Source: an uncultured Eubacteriales bacterium (GTDB taxonomy: Bacteria; Bacillota_A; Clostridia; Christensenellales; Aristaeellaceae). From it: a DNA stretch of 13,476 bases. A model generated the notes under the pieces. The model searched no databases, was not told where the DNA came from, and saw nothing but the letters and a program-made list of their open reading frames with translations. Below are positions 5,601 through 13,432 of this stretch, one piece after another. Position numbers and translations under genes: made by a program. Within the stretch, counting starts at the first letter, position 1; each line of letters starts with the position of its first letter. The stretch lies in contig OMRS01000304.1 of the NCBI GenBank assembly GCA_900313545.1, forward strand, positions 1-13,476, in the 5' to 3' direction.

Positions 5601-7912
5601 TGCAAAGCTTTTTTCCATGTCCGGTTTCCGTGAATAAACCTGTAGACAAGGTGGGAGATGCGTTGACGAAGTGTCATCCGCTCCACCGTCTGGCGATAGA
5701 GGGAGTGGGCCTGGGCCACCTGCTGCCTTCCCGGGGAGTGGGCGCTGTAGCGGATGGAGTACAGGACCGACGCCAGCGGCGTCAGGACAAGCCCCTGTCC
5801 CAGGGCGCGCTGCGAGCGGCTGAGGAAGGTGTAGGGGGCCTCACCGGGGGCGGGCTGGAAGCCCAGTATGCGCAGGGCATCCAGCAGGGCGCCGTAGTAA
5901 ATCGCGATTGCCGTGCCGGGGGTCTGGCCGGCGGCGCGGCGGGCAGGGGAAATCAGCCACAGCCGGAGCGCGCACAGCAGGACCAGAATCAGCAGCGCCA
6001 GCAGGACCCAGGGCAGGACCGGACGCGGGGGATCGGGATTTACCGGCGGCGTGGGACTTGGCAGGGGCGGCATGGTGGTGTCCGGCTCGGGACTCGGCGA
6101 GGGGGTGGGAGGCGTCGAAGAGGCGTCGGAGGGCTCCGGAGACGGCTCCTCGGGCGGCTCAGAGGGCTGCGGCGTGGGCGTCTGGGAGGGGAGGGGAGAG
6201 GGCGTGGGCGTGGGACTGGGGGACGGCTCGGGAAGCTCTCCGGGAGGGGGCGTCTCGTCGCTGCGGGGGGAATCCGGAGAGGAGCGGTCCGAGGGGGTGG
6301 GGTCAAAGGTGAGCCAGCCAAAGCCGGGAAAATACAGCTCCGTCCATGCGTGGGCGTTGTGCTGGGTCACCTGGGCGATCCCGTTGTCCCCCGGGGTGAC
6401 CCGGTACCCTTCGATATAGCGGGCGGGAATGCCCAGCGAGCGCGCCATCACCGTCAGGGCGCTGGCAAAGGAGGTGCAGTAGCCCTTCTGCTCGGTAAAG
6501 AGAAACCATGAGACAAAGTCCTGGGTGGTGGGCGGAACGCTCTGCTCCAGGGTGTAGGGAAAACGGGTGCGGAGATAGCGGGTCAGGGACATGGCCTGAT
6601 CAAAGGGAAGGGAGTCCCCGGAGGTGATCTGGCGGGCCAGGCCGCCTACCCGGGAATCCAGGTTTTCCGGCAGAGCAAGGTACCGGGTGCGGATCTCCTC
6701 TTCGTACCAGGGATCCTCCAGGGAGACGGCGGAGAGCACGACCTCCCGGATGCCCTCGGTATCGCAGGTCAGGGGCCGGGCCTCAAAGGCATACTGATCC
6801 TCTGCCGTCAGGTTCCGCGTCTCAAAGAGCTCACTGGACGTGGAATAGTACAGGGCCATGTTCCGCCCCGCAGGGCGCTGGAACCGCTGGGTCACCCACA
6901 GGGTGCTGGTGCCCTCCGCATCGGGGAGAACGGTCACGCTGACCCAGCCGGGCAGTTCCCGGGCCAGCTGTCCCCCCGGCCGGTTCAGATCGAAGACATT
7001 GGCGCGAAGGGCCCGGTAGCCCGGATTGATATACAGGTAGCGCCGGCTGGAAACCGTGTCCGCCCAGGCAAAGCCGGTGAACTCATTGCGGACGCCCCCG
7101 CGCAGCAGCAGCGGGACCCCGGTCTGCACATGCATGACCGGGACGTTCAGGGCCTCCTCATTGACGGGGCCGCCCAGACGGTTGTTGCCCAGGGGCTGCC
7201 ATCCGGTCGAGGACAGGGAAAAGGGCAGGCGCATCTCATTGAAGAAGAGATAGTCCGAGATGAAGCGGCGGGTCTGCTCGGCCGCCTCCCTGAGGGCGTC
7301 AGGGGTGCTCACGGGGGTCATGCGGGGGGCGAGCAGGGGCAAAAGCAGGAGGATGGGGACGGCCGTGGCAAGCAGGCGCAGGGCGGGGGTCCCGTGGCAG
7401 CGGGCGGACAGCAGAAGCGCAGAGGCCAGGGCCAGGGAGGTGGGCAGGTCCTCCGGGTGACCGGTGAAGATCAGCCCCAGACCGCACAGCACGCACAGAA
7501 GGCCGGTGGGCGCAAAGGGGATCTCCATGGCGGAGAACCCCGCCGCGGTCCCGCAGGAGATGAGCACGATCAGGGGAAAGAAAAAGCGGGTATGGATCGC
7601 CAGGGACAGGGGATGCCGGTAGAGGGCCATGGTCAGGGCGGTCCCGATATCCTGCAGCTGCTCCCGGTAGCTGAAGACAAACAGCCCCGCCGAGGCAAGC
7701 AGCAGCAGGGGCAGCAGGCGCCGCAGGAGGGGAATGCAGGAGGACAGGAAGAAGAACAGGGACACCGCCGCGCAGGCGGCGACCTGAAGGCCCAGGGAGA
7801 CGGGCATGGCGCACATCAGCAGCAGCGTGCGGCACAGCCCGAAGCCCAGACAGAAGTTCATCAGCAGGCTGATGACGGGATGAGGCGGCAGGTGGAACAG
7901 GGGTTTCTTCAT
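5597..7912 (-). CDS. Membrane transglutaminase-like protein (TgpA/DUF3488 type) with Pro-rich linker and DUF4129-like tail
   Basis: Integral membrane protein of 771 residues. Roughly six or seven hydrophobic segments lie in the first 200 residues. Then comes a soluble, probably extracytoplasmic region of about 430 residues with the transglutaminase core: GYCTSF (C479), IPARYIEGY (495-503), HNAHAW (H521) and FDPTP (D537), a complete Cys-His-Asp triad. A low-complexity Pro/Ser/Thr/Glu stretch (about 543-632) leads to one more membrane helix (633-655) and a cytoplasmic tail resembling DUF4129. The ATG overlaps the DUF58 stop as ATGA and has GGGGAGGG upstream. It ends the moxR operon. The family is thought to act as a peptidase or crosslinking enzyme on extracellular proteins or peptides; the substrate is unknown. 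Confidence 0.9.
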   Translation of the reverse strand: MKKPLFHLPPHPVISLLMNFCLGFGLCRTLLLMCAMPVSLGLQVAACAAVSLFFFLSSCIPLLRRLLPLLLLASAGLFVFSYREQLQDIGTALTMALYRHPLSLAIHTRFFFPLIVLISCGTAAGFSAMEIPFAPTGLLCVLCGLGLIFTGHPEDLPTSLALASALLLSARCHGTPALRLLATAVPILLLLPLLAPRMTPVSTPDALREAAEQTRRFISDYLFFNEMRLPFSLSSTGWQPLGNNRLGGPVNEEALNVPVMHVQTGVPLLLRGGVRNEFTGFAWADTVSSRRYLYINPGYRALRANVFDLNRPGGQLARELPGWVSVTVLPDAEGTSTLWVTQRFQRPAGRNMALYYSTSSELFETRNLTAEDQYAFEARPLTCDTEGIREVVLSAVSLEDPWYEEEIRTRYLALPENLDSRVGGLARQITSGDSLPFDQAMSLTRYLRTRFPYTLEQSVPPTTQDFVSWFLFTEQKGYCTSFASALTVMARSLGIPARYIEGYRVTPGDNGIAQVTQHNAHAWTELYFPGFGWLTFDPTPSDRSSPDSPRSDETPPPGELPEPSPSPTPTPSPLPSQTPTPQPSEPPEEPSPEPSDASSTPPTPSPSPEPDTTMPPLPSPTPPVNPDPPRPVLPWVLLALLILVLLCALRLWLISPARRAAGQTPGTAIAIYYGALLDALRILGFQPAPGEAPYTFLSRSQRALGQGLVLTPLASVLYSIRYSAHSPGRQQVAQAHSLYRQTVERMTLRQRISHLVYRFIHGNRTWKKALH
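6019..6286 (-). repeat. Low-complexity Pro/Ser/Thr-coding tract
   Basis: This part of the transglutaminase gene encodes a linker built of PSP, PTP and PEP-like units (about residues 543-632). At DNA level the plus strand is a G-rich, C-poor run of GGCGTGGG and GGGAGGG-like words. It probably spans the envelope and may vary in length between strains. Confidence 0.8.
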
Positions 7913-9048
7913 GGCTCACCCTCCCCGCCGTCCACATCATGTGCGGAGATGTTGCTGGCCACCAGCAGCCGCAGCAGCTGGCGCTGGGTCTGCGAGGGGG
8001 TCCGGCTGGTAATCAGCGTGAACTCGATGCGGGCCCCCAGGGGCGCCAGGGCGATCACGGCATCGGCGATGGGCGGCGTCAGCTCACAGGAGAAGATCAG
8101 GACGGCGCCGGTGCGGCCCATCCGGGGAGCAATTCCCTCCAGAATGGCCTCAAAGGGCTGGACATCCCGGAAGGGATAGGCGGCAAGGGCATGGCGGATG
8201 GCCGCATAGCCCTGGGGCGTGCGTTCGGAGAACTCCTGTCCGCTCTCCCCCAGGGGGAAGCGGGTCATGTGCCCGGCGCTGAGGAGATGGTGGAGGTATC
8301 CGCAGCAGCGCTCCGCCAGCTCATCCCGCAGGGACAGGGTGGCGGGGGCGTGCGCGTTGAGCAGCACCAGGGCGTCGGGCTTCTGGGGCGGCTCGTAGGT
8401 GCGGACCACCAGGGCCTGGCGGCGGGCGGAGAGCTTCCAGTGGACCCGCTTGAGCTCATCTCCGTTCTGCCAGGGGCGGATGCCGTCCGGGGTGGTGAAA
8501 TCGGACTGGGAACGGGAGAGGGCCTGACCCTCCCCTTCCTGGGCACTGAAGGACACCTCCCGGGCGGAATGCTCCAGGGGAAGCACCAGGAGCCGGGGCA
8601 GGGGCGCGCGGTTGCGCCTGCGCAGGCTGAAAAAGCCAAAGCAGTCCTGAAGCGTAATCTCCGTCACGCCCACGGGGAACAGGCCCATGTGGCGGCAGGG
8701 AAGGGTGCAGGAAAACAGGGTATGGCCCCAGGGGCGCGCCCGCAGCTGCATGCGCACCTGGCGCCCGCTGTCCAGGGTCAACTGACAGGACAGGCGGTCC
8801 AGGGGCAGCAGGGAGAGCATGAAGAAACGGCACTTCAGGATGCAGGGCGTCAGCCGGGGGACCTCCCGGACGGAGAGCTGCTGGGTGAAGGACAGGGTGA
8901 GGGTGCCGACGATGACCGAGGCCAGGGACACGGTGAGCGCCGCCAGCAGCGCGGCGCCGCACAGGGACAGAAGACGGCTTCCGGTGGTCCAGCCAGCCAG
9001 AAATCCGGAGAGGCCCATCAGCAGAGCACCCATGGCGCGGGGGGTCAT
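7909..9048 (-). CDS. DUF58 domain protein
   Basis: 379-residue protein with a hydrophobic N-terminus (about residues 5-20 and 26-52, likely two membrane helices) followed by a soluble region. The DUF58 signature is clear: PDGIRPWQNGDELKRVHWK (187-205) followed by LSARR, with R191 and W204 as the conserved positions. The rest resembles a degenerate von Willebrand A-like fold without an obvious MIDAS motif. The start ATG overlaps the moxR stop (9045-9048) and the stop overlaps the next start (7909-7912), so all three proteins should be made in fixed proportion. In this family DUF58 proteins are partners of MoxR ATPases. The exact target is unknown. Confidence 0.88.
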   Translation of the reverse strand: MTPRAMGALLMGLSGFLAGWTTGSRLLSLCGAALLAALTVSLASVIVGTLTLSFTQQLSVREVPRLTPCILKCRFFMLSLLPLDRLSCQLTLDSGRQVRMQLRARPWGHTLFSCTLPCRHMGLFPVGVTEITLQDCFGFFSLRRRNRAPLPRLLVLPLEHSAREVSFSAQEGEGQALSRSQSDFTTPDGIRPWQNGDELKRVHWKLSARRQALVVRTYEPPQKPDALVLLNAHAPATLSLRDELAERCCGYLHHLLSAGHMTRFPLGESGQEFSERTPQGYAAIRHALAAYPFRDVQPFEAILEGIAPRMGRTGAVLIFSCELTPPIADAVIALAPLGARIEFTLITSRTPSQTQRQLLRLLVASNISAHDVDGGEGEP

Positions 9049-9989
9049 CTGCCCCGTACCGGGATGCGGACGCCGGAGAGCAGCTTGCCCAGCACGGCCT
9101 GGCTGCTCAGGGACTGCATGCGGGCTTCGGCGGACAGCACCAGACGGTGGGCCAGAACGCTGGGGGCGAGGTGCTGAACGTCTTCGGGCACCACATAATC
9201 CCGGTCATGCATCAGGGCGTTGGCCTTGGCGGCGTGGCACAGGGCGATGGCCGCGCGGGTGCTGGCCCCCAGGGTCAGCAGCTCCGAGCGCCGGGTGGCG
9301 TGGCAGATTTCCACGATATAGGCATTGATCTCCGGTGCGCAGTAAATGTCCTTGACCACCTCCTGCAGGGAAAGCACCTCCTCGGCGGTGCACACCGGGC
9401 GCACCGACTGTGCGGGGGAGGTGGTTCCGGAGTAGCGGCTGAGGATCTCCGTCTCATCCTTTTTGGAGGGATAGCCGATGGACACCCGCATGAGGAAGCG
9501 GTCCATCTGGGCCTCGGGAAGCGGATAGGTGCCCACAAAATCCACCGGGTTCTGGGTGGCCAGAACCATGAAGGGGCGCTGGAGGGGATAGGTGACGCCG
9601 TCCACGGTGACCTGGTGCTCCTCCATGACCTCCAGCAGGGCGGACTGGGTCTTGGGGCTGGTGCGGTTGATCTCGTCCGCCAGAACGATCTGGCTCATGA
9701 TGGCCCCGGGACGGTACTGCATTTCCCCGTTCAGGTTGGGCATGGTAAAGCCGGTGATGTCCGACGGGGTGATGTCGGGGGTAAACTGGATGCGCTTGAA
9801 GGAGCAGGACAGGGAACGGGCGAGGGTGGAGGCGAGGGTGGTCTTGCCGACGCCGGGAACATCTTCGATGAGGACGTGGCCCTCACACAAAAGAGCGGTG
9901 AGCAGCAGCTCCACCACGTCGTCCTTGCCGACCACGGCCTGGGCGATGTTGCGCTTGAGCAGGGATATAATGGAAGACAACTGTGACAT
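9045..9989 (-). CDS. MoxR-family AAA+ ATPase
   Basis: 314-residue cytosolic AAA+ chaperone-like ATPase. Visible parts are Walker A PGVGKTT (45-51), TPDITPSDITGF (70-81, typical of MoxR), Walker B IVLADEINR (101-109, D105/E106), sensor 1 ATQNP (144-148), an arginine-finger region around MDRFLMR (162-168), and sensor 2 GASTRA (241-246). The ATG has GAGGTG four bases upstream. It is the first gene of the moxR-DUF58-transglutaminase operon and has its own sigma-A promoter. Family members assist maturation or assembly of VWA/DUF58 partner proteins; the partner here is presumably the adjacent DUF58 protein. Confidence 0.93.
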   Translation of the reverse strand: MSQLSSIISLLKRNIAQAVVGKDDVVELLLTALLCEGHVLIEDVPGVGKTTLASTLARSLSCSFKRIQFTPDITPSDITGFTMPNLNGEMQYRPGAIMSQIVLADEINRTSPKTQSALLEVMEEHQVTVDGVTYPLQRPFMVLATQNPVDFVGTYPLPEAQMDRFLMRVSIGYPSKKDETEILSRYSGTTSPAQSVRPVCTAEEVLSLQEVVKDIYCAPEINAYIVEICHATRRSELLTLGASTRAAIALCHAAKANALMHDRDYVVPEDVQHLAPSVLAHRLVLSAEARMQSLSSQAVLGKLLSGVRIPVRGR

Positions 9990-10028
9990 GATACACCTCG
10001 GCTGTCGATAATTTGTGATGGTCCAGTG

Positions 10029-10057
10029 ATTATAGCCAATGCGTCTTTCTTTGGCAA
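10029..10057 (-). promoter_or_regulatory. Sigma-A promoter of the moxR operon
   Basis: On the minus strand TTGCCA (10057-10052) and a perfect TATAAT (10034-10029) are separated by 17 bases. Transcription should begin near 10022, giving a leader of about 33 bases before the moxR start. Confidence 0.88.
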
Positions 10058-10063
10058 GGCGGC

Positions 10064-10092
10064 TTGAAAAGGGTTGGAGGCTTTGCTACAAT
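10064..10092 (+). promoter_or_regulatory. Sigma-A promoter of the birA-acpS-nnr operon (extended -10)
   Basis: TTGAAA (10064-10069) and TACAAT (10087-10092) are 17 bases apart, and TGC directly precedes the -10 box, making it an extended -10. The start point would be near 10098. The -35 boxes of this and the divergent moxR promoter are only 6 bases apart. No BirA-type operator dyad was seen. Confidence 0.85.
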
Positions 10093-10106
10093 TTTTGAAG
10101 AAATTG

Positions 10107-10113
10107 AAGGGGG
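10107..10113 (+). promoter_or_regulatory. Ribosome binding site fixing the GTG start of birA
   Basis: AAGGGGG ends eight bases before GTG at 10122. The only longer start of note, TTG at 10074, lies inside the promoter between -35 and -10 and could not be on the transcript. Confidence 0.8.
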
Positions 10114-10121
10114 ATGGGGAC

Positions 10122-11087
10122 GTGGAGGACCAGCTGCTGTGGCGACTGATGACCGGAGAGACGGTGTCGGGAATGCAGATGAGCGAGGAAGCGGGGCTGA
10201 CCCGCGCGGCGATCTGGAAACAGGTGCAGAAGCTGCGGGAGGCAGGCTTTGACATCGAAAGCCGGGGGCGCCAGGGCTACCGGCTGGTTTCCTGCCCGGA
10301 CAGCCTGCGTGCCCCGGTCATTGCGAAGGGACTGGATACGCAGTGGGCCGGTCGGCGCATCGCATATTATGAGGAAGTGGACTCCACCAACCGCGTTGCC
10401 CGCCGCATGGCCGCCGAGGGCGCTCCGGAAGGGACCCTGGTGGTGGCGGATGCCCAGAGCGAGGGGCGCGGCAGGCGGGGACGGAGCTGGATGTCCCGCC
10501 GGGGAGAGGGAATCGCCATGTCCCTGGTGCTCAGGCCATGTGTGCATCCTTCCCAGGTGGCGATGCTGTCCCTGCAGACCGCGGTGGCGGTAGCCCTGGG
10601 CGTGGAGGAGGCCACGGGCCTTCAGGCGGGGATCAAATGGCCCAATGACGTGGTGGTGGGCGGAAAAAAGATCTGCGGCATGCTGCTGGAGATGACGGGA
10701 GATGAGCAGATGGTCCGGGAGGTGATCGCGGGCATTGGAATCAATGTTCACGAACGGGTATTTCCGGAGGAGTTTGCCAAAACCGCGTCCTCGCTGGACC
10801 TGCAGACGGGGAGGACCCTCCGCCGCGCGGACGTGGTGCGTGCCGTGCTTCGGGGGGTGGAGCGCGCCCGGGAGCTGGAGCGCAGGGATGAACTGATGCG
10901 GGTGTACAGGGAGCATTCCGTGACCCTGGGCTCCCGGGTGCGGGTCATCTCCCCCGGGGAGACCTTTGAAGGGGAGGCACAGGACCTGACGCAGGGCGGA
11001 GGTCTGAAGGTCAGGACGGATGACGGCGCGTGCCGGGAAGTCCTGGCGGGGGATGTCTCCGTGCGGGGGATCATGGGATATGTGTGA
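10122..11087 (+). CDS. birA: Biotin-protein ligase and biotin operon repressor
   Basis: Bifunctional class II biotin-protein ligase of 321 residues from the GTG. An N-terminal winged helix (about 4-60) with the recognition segment SEEAGLTRAAIWKQVQKLRE (21-40) precedes the catalytic core: DSTN (87-90), the biotinyl-AMP loop GRGRRGRSW (115-123), KWPNDV (172-177) with GGKKICGML, and GIGINV (204-209). A C-terminal SH3-like domain follows. It attaches biotin to the carrier protein of acetyl-CoA carboxylase and, through the winged helix, likely represses biotin synthesis or uptake genes elsewhere. acpS follows after 27 bases, so two enzymes that activate fatty-acid synthesis carriers are made together. 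All key residues are present. Confidence 0.95.
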   Translation: MEDQLLWRLMTGETVSGMQMSEEAGLTRAAIWKQVQKLREAGFDIESRGRQGYRLVSCPDSLRAPVIAKGLDTQWAGRRIAYYEEVDSTNRVARRMAAEGAPEGTLVVADAQSEGRGRRGRSWMSRRGEGIAMSLVLRPCVHPSQVAMLSLQTAVAVALGVEEATGLQAGIKWPNDVVVGGKKICGMLLEMTGDEQMVREVIAGIGINVHERVFPEEFAKTASSLDLQTGRTLRRADVVRAVLRGVERARELERRDELMRVYREHSVTLGSRVRVISPGETFEGEAQDLTQGGGLKVRTDDGACREVLAGDVSVRGIMGYV

Positions 11088-11114
11088 AAGGGCAGGCGCG
11101 CCGGGGAGACGGAC

Positions 11115-11483
11115 ATGAAGGGAATCGGGACGGATCTGTGTGACATCAGCCGGATCCAGAAGGCCATGGAGAAAGCGCGGTTTGTGGAGCGGGTGTTCAC
11201 GCCCGCGGAACGCGCGTTTCTGGAGAGCAGGGGAAAGGGCCGGGCCCAGTCGGCAGCGGCCATGTTTGCCGCCAAGGAGGCGGTGGTCAAGGCGCTGGGA
11301 ACCGGATTTTCCGGAGGTATCATGCCGGAAATGGTGGAGATTCTCCATGATGATCTGGGAGCGCCGCGGGTCCGCCTTCTGGACAGGGCCGAGCAGCGCA
11401 TGAAGGCAATGGGGGCGGAGGAGATCGTCCTCTCCCTCAGCCATGAACGGGGGCTGGCCATGGCGGTGGCCGTGATTGATTAG
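11115..11483 (+). CDS. acpS: Holo-[acyl-carrier-protein] synthase
   Basis: Transfers 4'-phosphopantetheine from CoA to apo-ACP, switching on fatty-acid synthesis. At 122 residues it is the normal AcpS size. It begins MKGIGTDLCDISRI, with Mg-binding D7, contains FAAKEAVVKAL (51-61, K54/E55 catalytic), GTGFSGGI (62-69) and the C-terminal LSLSHERG (106-113). GGGGAG lies six bases before the ATG. It sits between birA (27-base gap) and nnr (17-base gap) in one operon. No other candidate function. Confidence 0.96.
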   Translation: MKGIGTDLCDISRIQKAMEKARFVERVFTPAERAFLESRGKGRAQSAAAMFAAKEAVVKALGTGFSGGIMPEMVEILHDDLGAPRVRLLDRAEQRMKAMGAEEIVLSLSHERGLAMAVAVID

Positions 11484-11500
11484 ACGGGGAGGTTTCAGCA

Positions 11501-12985
11501 GTGTACAGAACGATTTCGCCGCAGGACATGCGGGAAATGGAGAAGGCTTTCATGTCCGGGACGGGTTATCCGTCCCTTTTGCTCATGGAGCATGCCGCGC
11601 AGGCGGTGGTGGAGGAGATCCGCCGGAGGACATTGCGGGGACCGGTGCTCTTTGTGTGCGGGACTGGCAACAACGGCGGGGACGGGTGTGCCGCGGCACG
11701 GCTGTACCGGAGCATGGGCGGGGAGGCCCGGGTCTGGCTGATGGTCAATCCCTCCCAGATGAAAGGGGACGCGGGGATCAACGCCAGGCTGCTGTCCGTG
11801 TATGGAATTGAGGAGAGGGTGATCTATGAGGAGATCCCCAGGATTCCTGAGGACGTGGTGCTGATCTGTGACGCCTTCCTGGGAACGGGACTGGACCGGG
11901 AGGTGGCCGGCCCCGGAAAGACCCTCATTGACCGGATCAATGAAAGCGGACGCCCTGTGGTGTCCGTGGACATCCCCTCGGGCATAGAAGGAAGCACCGG
12001 CCGGGTGATGGGCTGCGCGGTCCGGGCCACGTCCACGGTGACCTTTCACAGGACGAAGCATGGACTGTGCCTCTTCCCCGGAAGGGGATATGCCGGGGAG
12101 GTCCGGATTGCGGAGATCGGGATCGTGCCCGACTGGGACGGGGCGCAGGGATATGAAGTGCTGGAAAGGGAGGATGCCCGGGCACTGCTTCCCAAGCGGC
12201 CGAGGGAAGGCCACAAGGGAACGTTTGGACATCTCCTGGCGATTGCCGGCAGCGAAGGCATGAGCGGCGCCGCGGTTCTGTGTGCCAGGGCGGCCCTGCG
12301 CAGCGGGGCGGGGCTGGTCTCCGTAGCCTGTCCCAGCACGGTGCTGCCGGTGGTTCAGACCCTTGCGCCCTGTGCCATGGCCATTGCGGCAAGCGAGGGG
12401 CTGACGCTGGACACCTCGGCCCGGGTCCTGCTGGAGGATGCCGTGCAGGGGAAACGGGCGCTGGTGATTGGGCCGGGCCTTGGACGCAGCGGGGATACCT
12501 GGCAGGCCATTCATGAGATCGTGGAGGGCGACAGCCCCAAAGTGGTGGATGCGGATGGACTCAACCTGCTCGCGGAGCACGGCGGAGTGGTGGGAGAAAA
12601 CAGCGTGCTGACCCCGCATCCCGGTGAAATGGCCCGGCTGCTGGGAACCACGGTCCGGGAAGTTACGGCGGCTCCGGTGGATGCGGCCCTGCAGCTGTCC
12701 CAGGAGACCGGGGCATGTGTAGTGCTCAAGGGTGCCACCACCGTCATCGCCCAGGGGGAGGAGGTCACCTTCAACCTGACCGGCTGCGAGGCCATGGGCA
12801 CAGGCGGGAGCGGGGACGTGCTCAGCGGCGTCATCGGCGGCCTGATGGCCCAGGGGATGACCCCTCTGGATGCAGCCCGGTGCGGGACTTATTTCCACGG
12901 ACTGGCGGGCATGGAGGCGGCGGAAAAACTGGGCAGCCGGGCAGTGACGGCCATGGATATTGTGGAAAACCTGAGAATCGAATAA
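11501..12985 (+). CDS. nnr: Bifunctional NAD(P)H-hydrate epimerase / ADP-dependent NAD(P)H-hydrate dehydratase
   Basis: Repairs hydrated NADH and NADPH, which form spontaneously or by GAPDH side activity. The 494 residues comprise an N-terminal epimerase domain (1 to about 215) with GNNGGDG (56-62), DAFLGTG (124-130) and VDIPSG (156-161), fused to a ribokinase-like dehydratase domain (about 225-494) with HKGTFGH (238-244), VIGPGLG (322-328), DADG (350-353), TPHPGE (371-376) and GTGGSGDVLSG (433-443, D439). Both halves look complete. The start is GTG with GGGGAGG eight bases upstream. It is the last gene of birA-acpS-nnr. No convincing terminator follows; only a weak 4-pair hairpin near 13007-13018 with a short T run. 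Confidence 0.95.
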   Translation: MYRTISPQDMREMEKAFMSGTGYPSLLLMEHAAQAVVEEIRRRTLRGPVLFVCGTGNNGGDGCAAARLYRSMGGEARVWLMVNPSQMKGDAGINARLLSVYGIEERVIYEEIPRIPEDVVLICDAFLGTGLDREVAGPGKTLIDRINESGRPVVSVDIPSGIEGSTGRVMGCAVRATSTVTFHRTKHGLCLFPGRGYAGEVRIAEIGIVPDWDGAQGYEVLEREDARALLPKRPREGHKGTFGHLLAIAGSEGMSGAAVLCARAALRSGAGLVSVACPSTVLPVVQTLAPCAMAIAASEGLTLDTSARVLLEDAVQGKRALVIGPGLGRSGDTWQAIHEIVEGDSPKVVDADGLNLLAEHGGVVGENSVLTPHPGEMARLLGTTVREVTAAPVDAALQLSQETGACVVLKGATTVIAQGEEVTFNLTGCEAMGTGGSGDVLSGVIGGLMAQGMTPLDAARCGTYFHGLAGMEAAEKLGSRAVTAMDIVENLRIE

Positions 12986-13134
12986 GGTCATCGGCGCATG
13001 CCGGATATTCAGGATGGCAGGGCTGCCTTCATTTTTGTGAAGCTGCCGGATGTGCCCGGGACAGGGATACCTGACGGATTCCGAAGGAGGGAAAAAACAC
13101 AAAAACGATATATTTACATAACTTAAAAACGGGC

Positions 13135-13163
13135 TTGACAGGAAGATGAAACGGATATATACT
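13135..13163 (+). promoter_or_regulatory. Sigma-A promoter of the serine tRNA pair
   Basis: A perfect TTGACA (13135-13140) and TATACT (13158-13163) are separated by 17 bases. They are preceded by an A/T-rich stretch (about 13092-13130) that could act as an UP element. The start would fall near 13170, about 23 bases before the first tRNA. Confidence 0.9.
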
Positions 13164-13192
13164 AGCGTAGCTGGTTTGATACCGGTCGTCTT

Positions 13193-13281
13193 GGAGAGAT
13201 GGCTGAGTGGTTTATGGCGCTGGTCTTGAAAACCAGTGATACCGAAAGGTACCGGGGGTTCGAATCCCTCTCTCTCCGCCA
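13193..13281 (+). tRNA. tRNA-Ser (anticodon TGA)
   Basis: An 89-base class II tRNA. Acceptor GGAGAGA pairs with TCTCTCC before G and an encoded CCA. The anticodon stem is CTGGT/ACCAG with loop CTTGAAA and anticodon TGA at 13227-13229. A long variable arm (ATACCGAAAGGTAC region) and a GGTTCGAATCC T-loop complete it. The long variable arm and identity fit serine, reading UCA and related codons. Confidence 0.97.
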
Positions 13282-13302
13282 TTTTCATAATCTGTGGGCC
13301 AT

Positions 13303-13394
13303 GCAGAAGTACCCAAGTGGCCGAAGGGGCTCCCCTGCTAAGGGAGTAGGCTGCGGTAAGCGGCGCGTGGGTTCAAATCCCACCTTCTGCGCCA
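13303..13394 (+). tRNA. tRNA-Ser (anticodon GCT)
   Basis: A 92-base class II tRNA. Acceptor GCAGAAG pairs with CTTCTGC before G and an encoded CCA. The anticodon stem CTCCC/GGGAG carries loop CTGCTAA with anticodon GCT at 13337-13339. It has a long variable arm and a GGTTCAAATCC T-loop. It reads AGC/AGU. It is 21 bases after the TGA isoacceptor and shares its promoter and terminator. Confidence 0.97.
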
Positions 13395-13398
13395 GAAG

Positions 13399-13432
13399 AA
13401 AGTCCTTGAGTTTCAAGGACTTTTTCTTTTTT
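13399..13432 (+). terminator. Intrinsic terminator of the tRNA operon
   Basis: AGTCCTTGA (13401-13409) and TCAAGGACT (13413-13421) form a nine-pair stem with a three-base loop. It is flanked by two A upstream and followed by a T-rich tail (TTTTT C TTTTTT). Confidence 0.95.

Noticed and set aside
6030..6300. CRISPR or tandem-repeat array in the G-rich stretch
   Set aside because: There are no constant repeats with unique spacers; it encodes the Pro-rich linker of the transglutaminase protein in frame.
7130..9986. Several long plus-strand frames opposite moxR, DUF58 and the transglutaminase gene
   Set aside because: All are Gly/Gln/Ala-rich shadows without recognisable motifs. The minus-strand genes have clear domains and overlapping starts.
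10074..10121. TTG at 10074 as the birA start
   Set aside because: It lies between the -35 and -10 boxes, upstream of the predicted transcript start; GTG 10122 has a good Shine-Dalgarno.
10086..11444. 452-residue minus-strand frame opposite birA and acpS
   Set aside because: Antisense to two certain genes and ending within the birA promoter region; no motif seen.
13007..13030. Terminator after nnr
   Set aside because: Only GGCA/TGCC pairs cleanly, with mismatches below it and a T run set apart from the stem. Too weak to call.
11495..13288. 597-residue open frame on the minus strand opposite nnr and the first tRNA
   Set aside because: It runs antisense to an intact, well-recognised gene, and its N-terminus (MAEREGFEPP and on) is the antisense translation of the serine tRNA, a known source of spurious protein entries.
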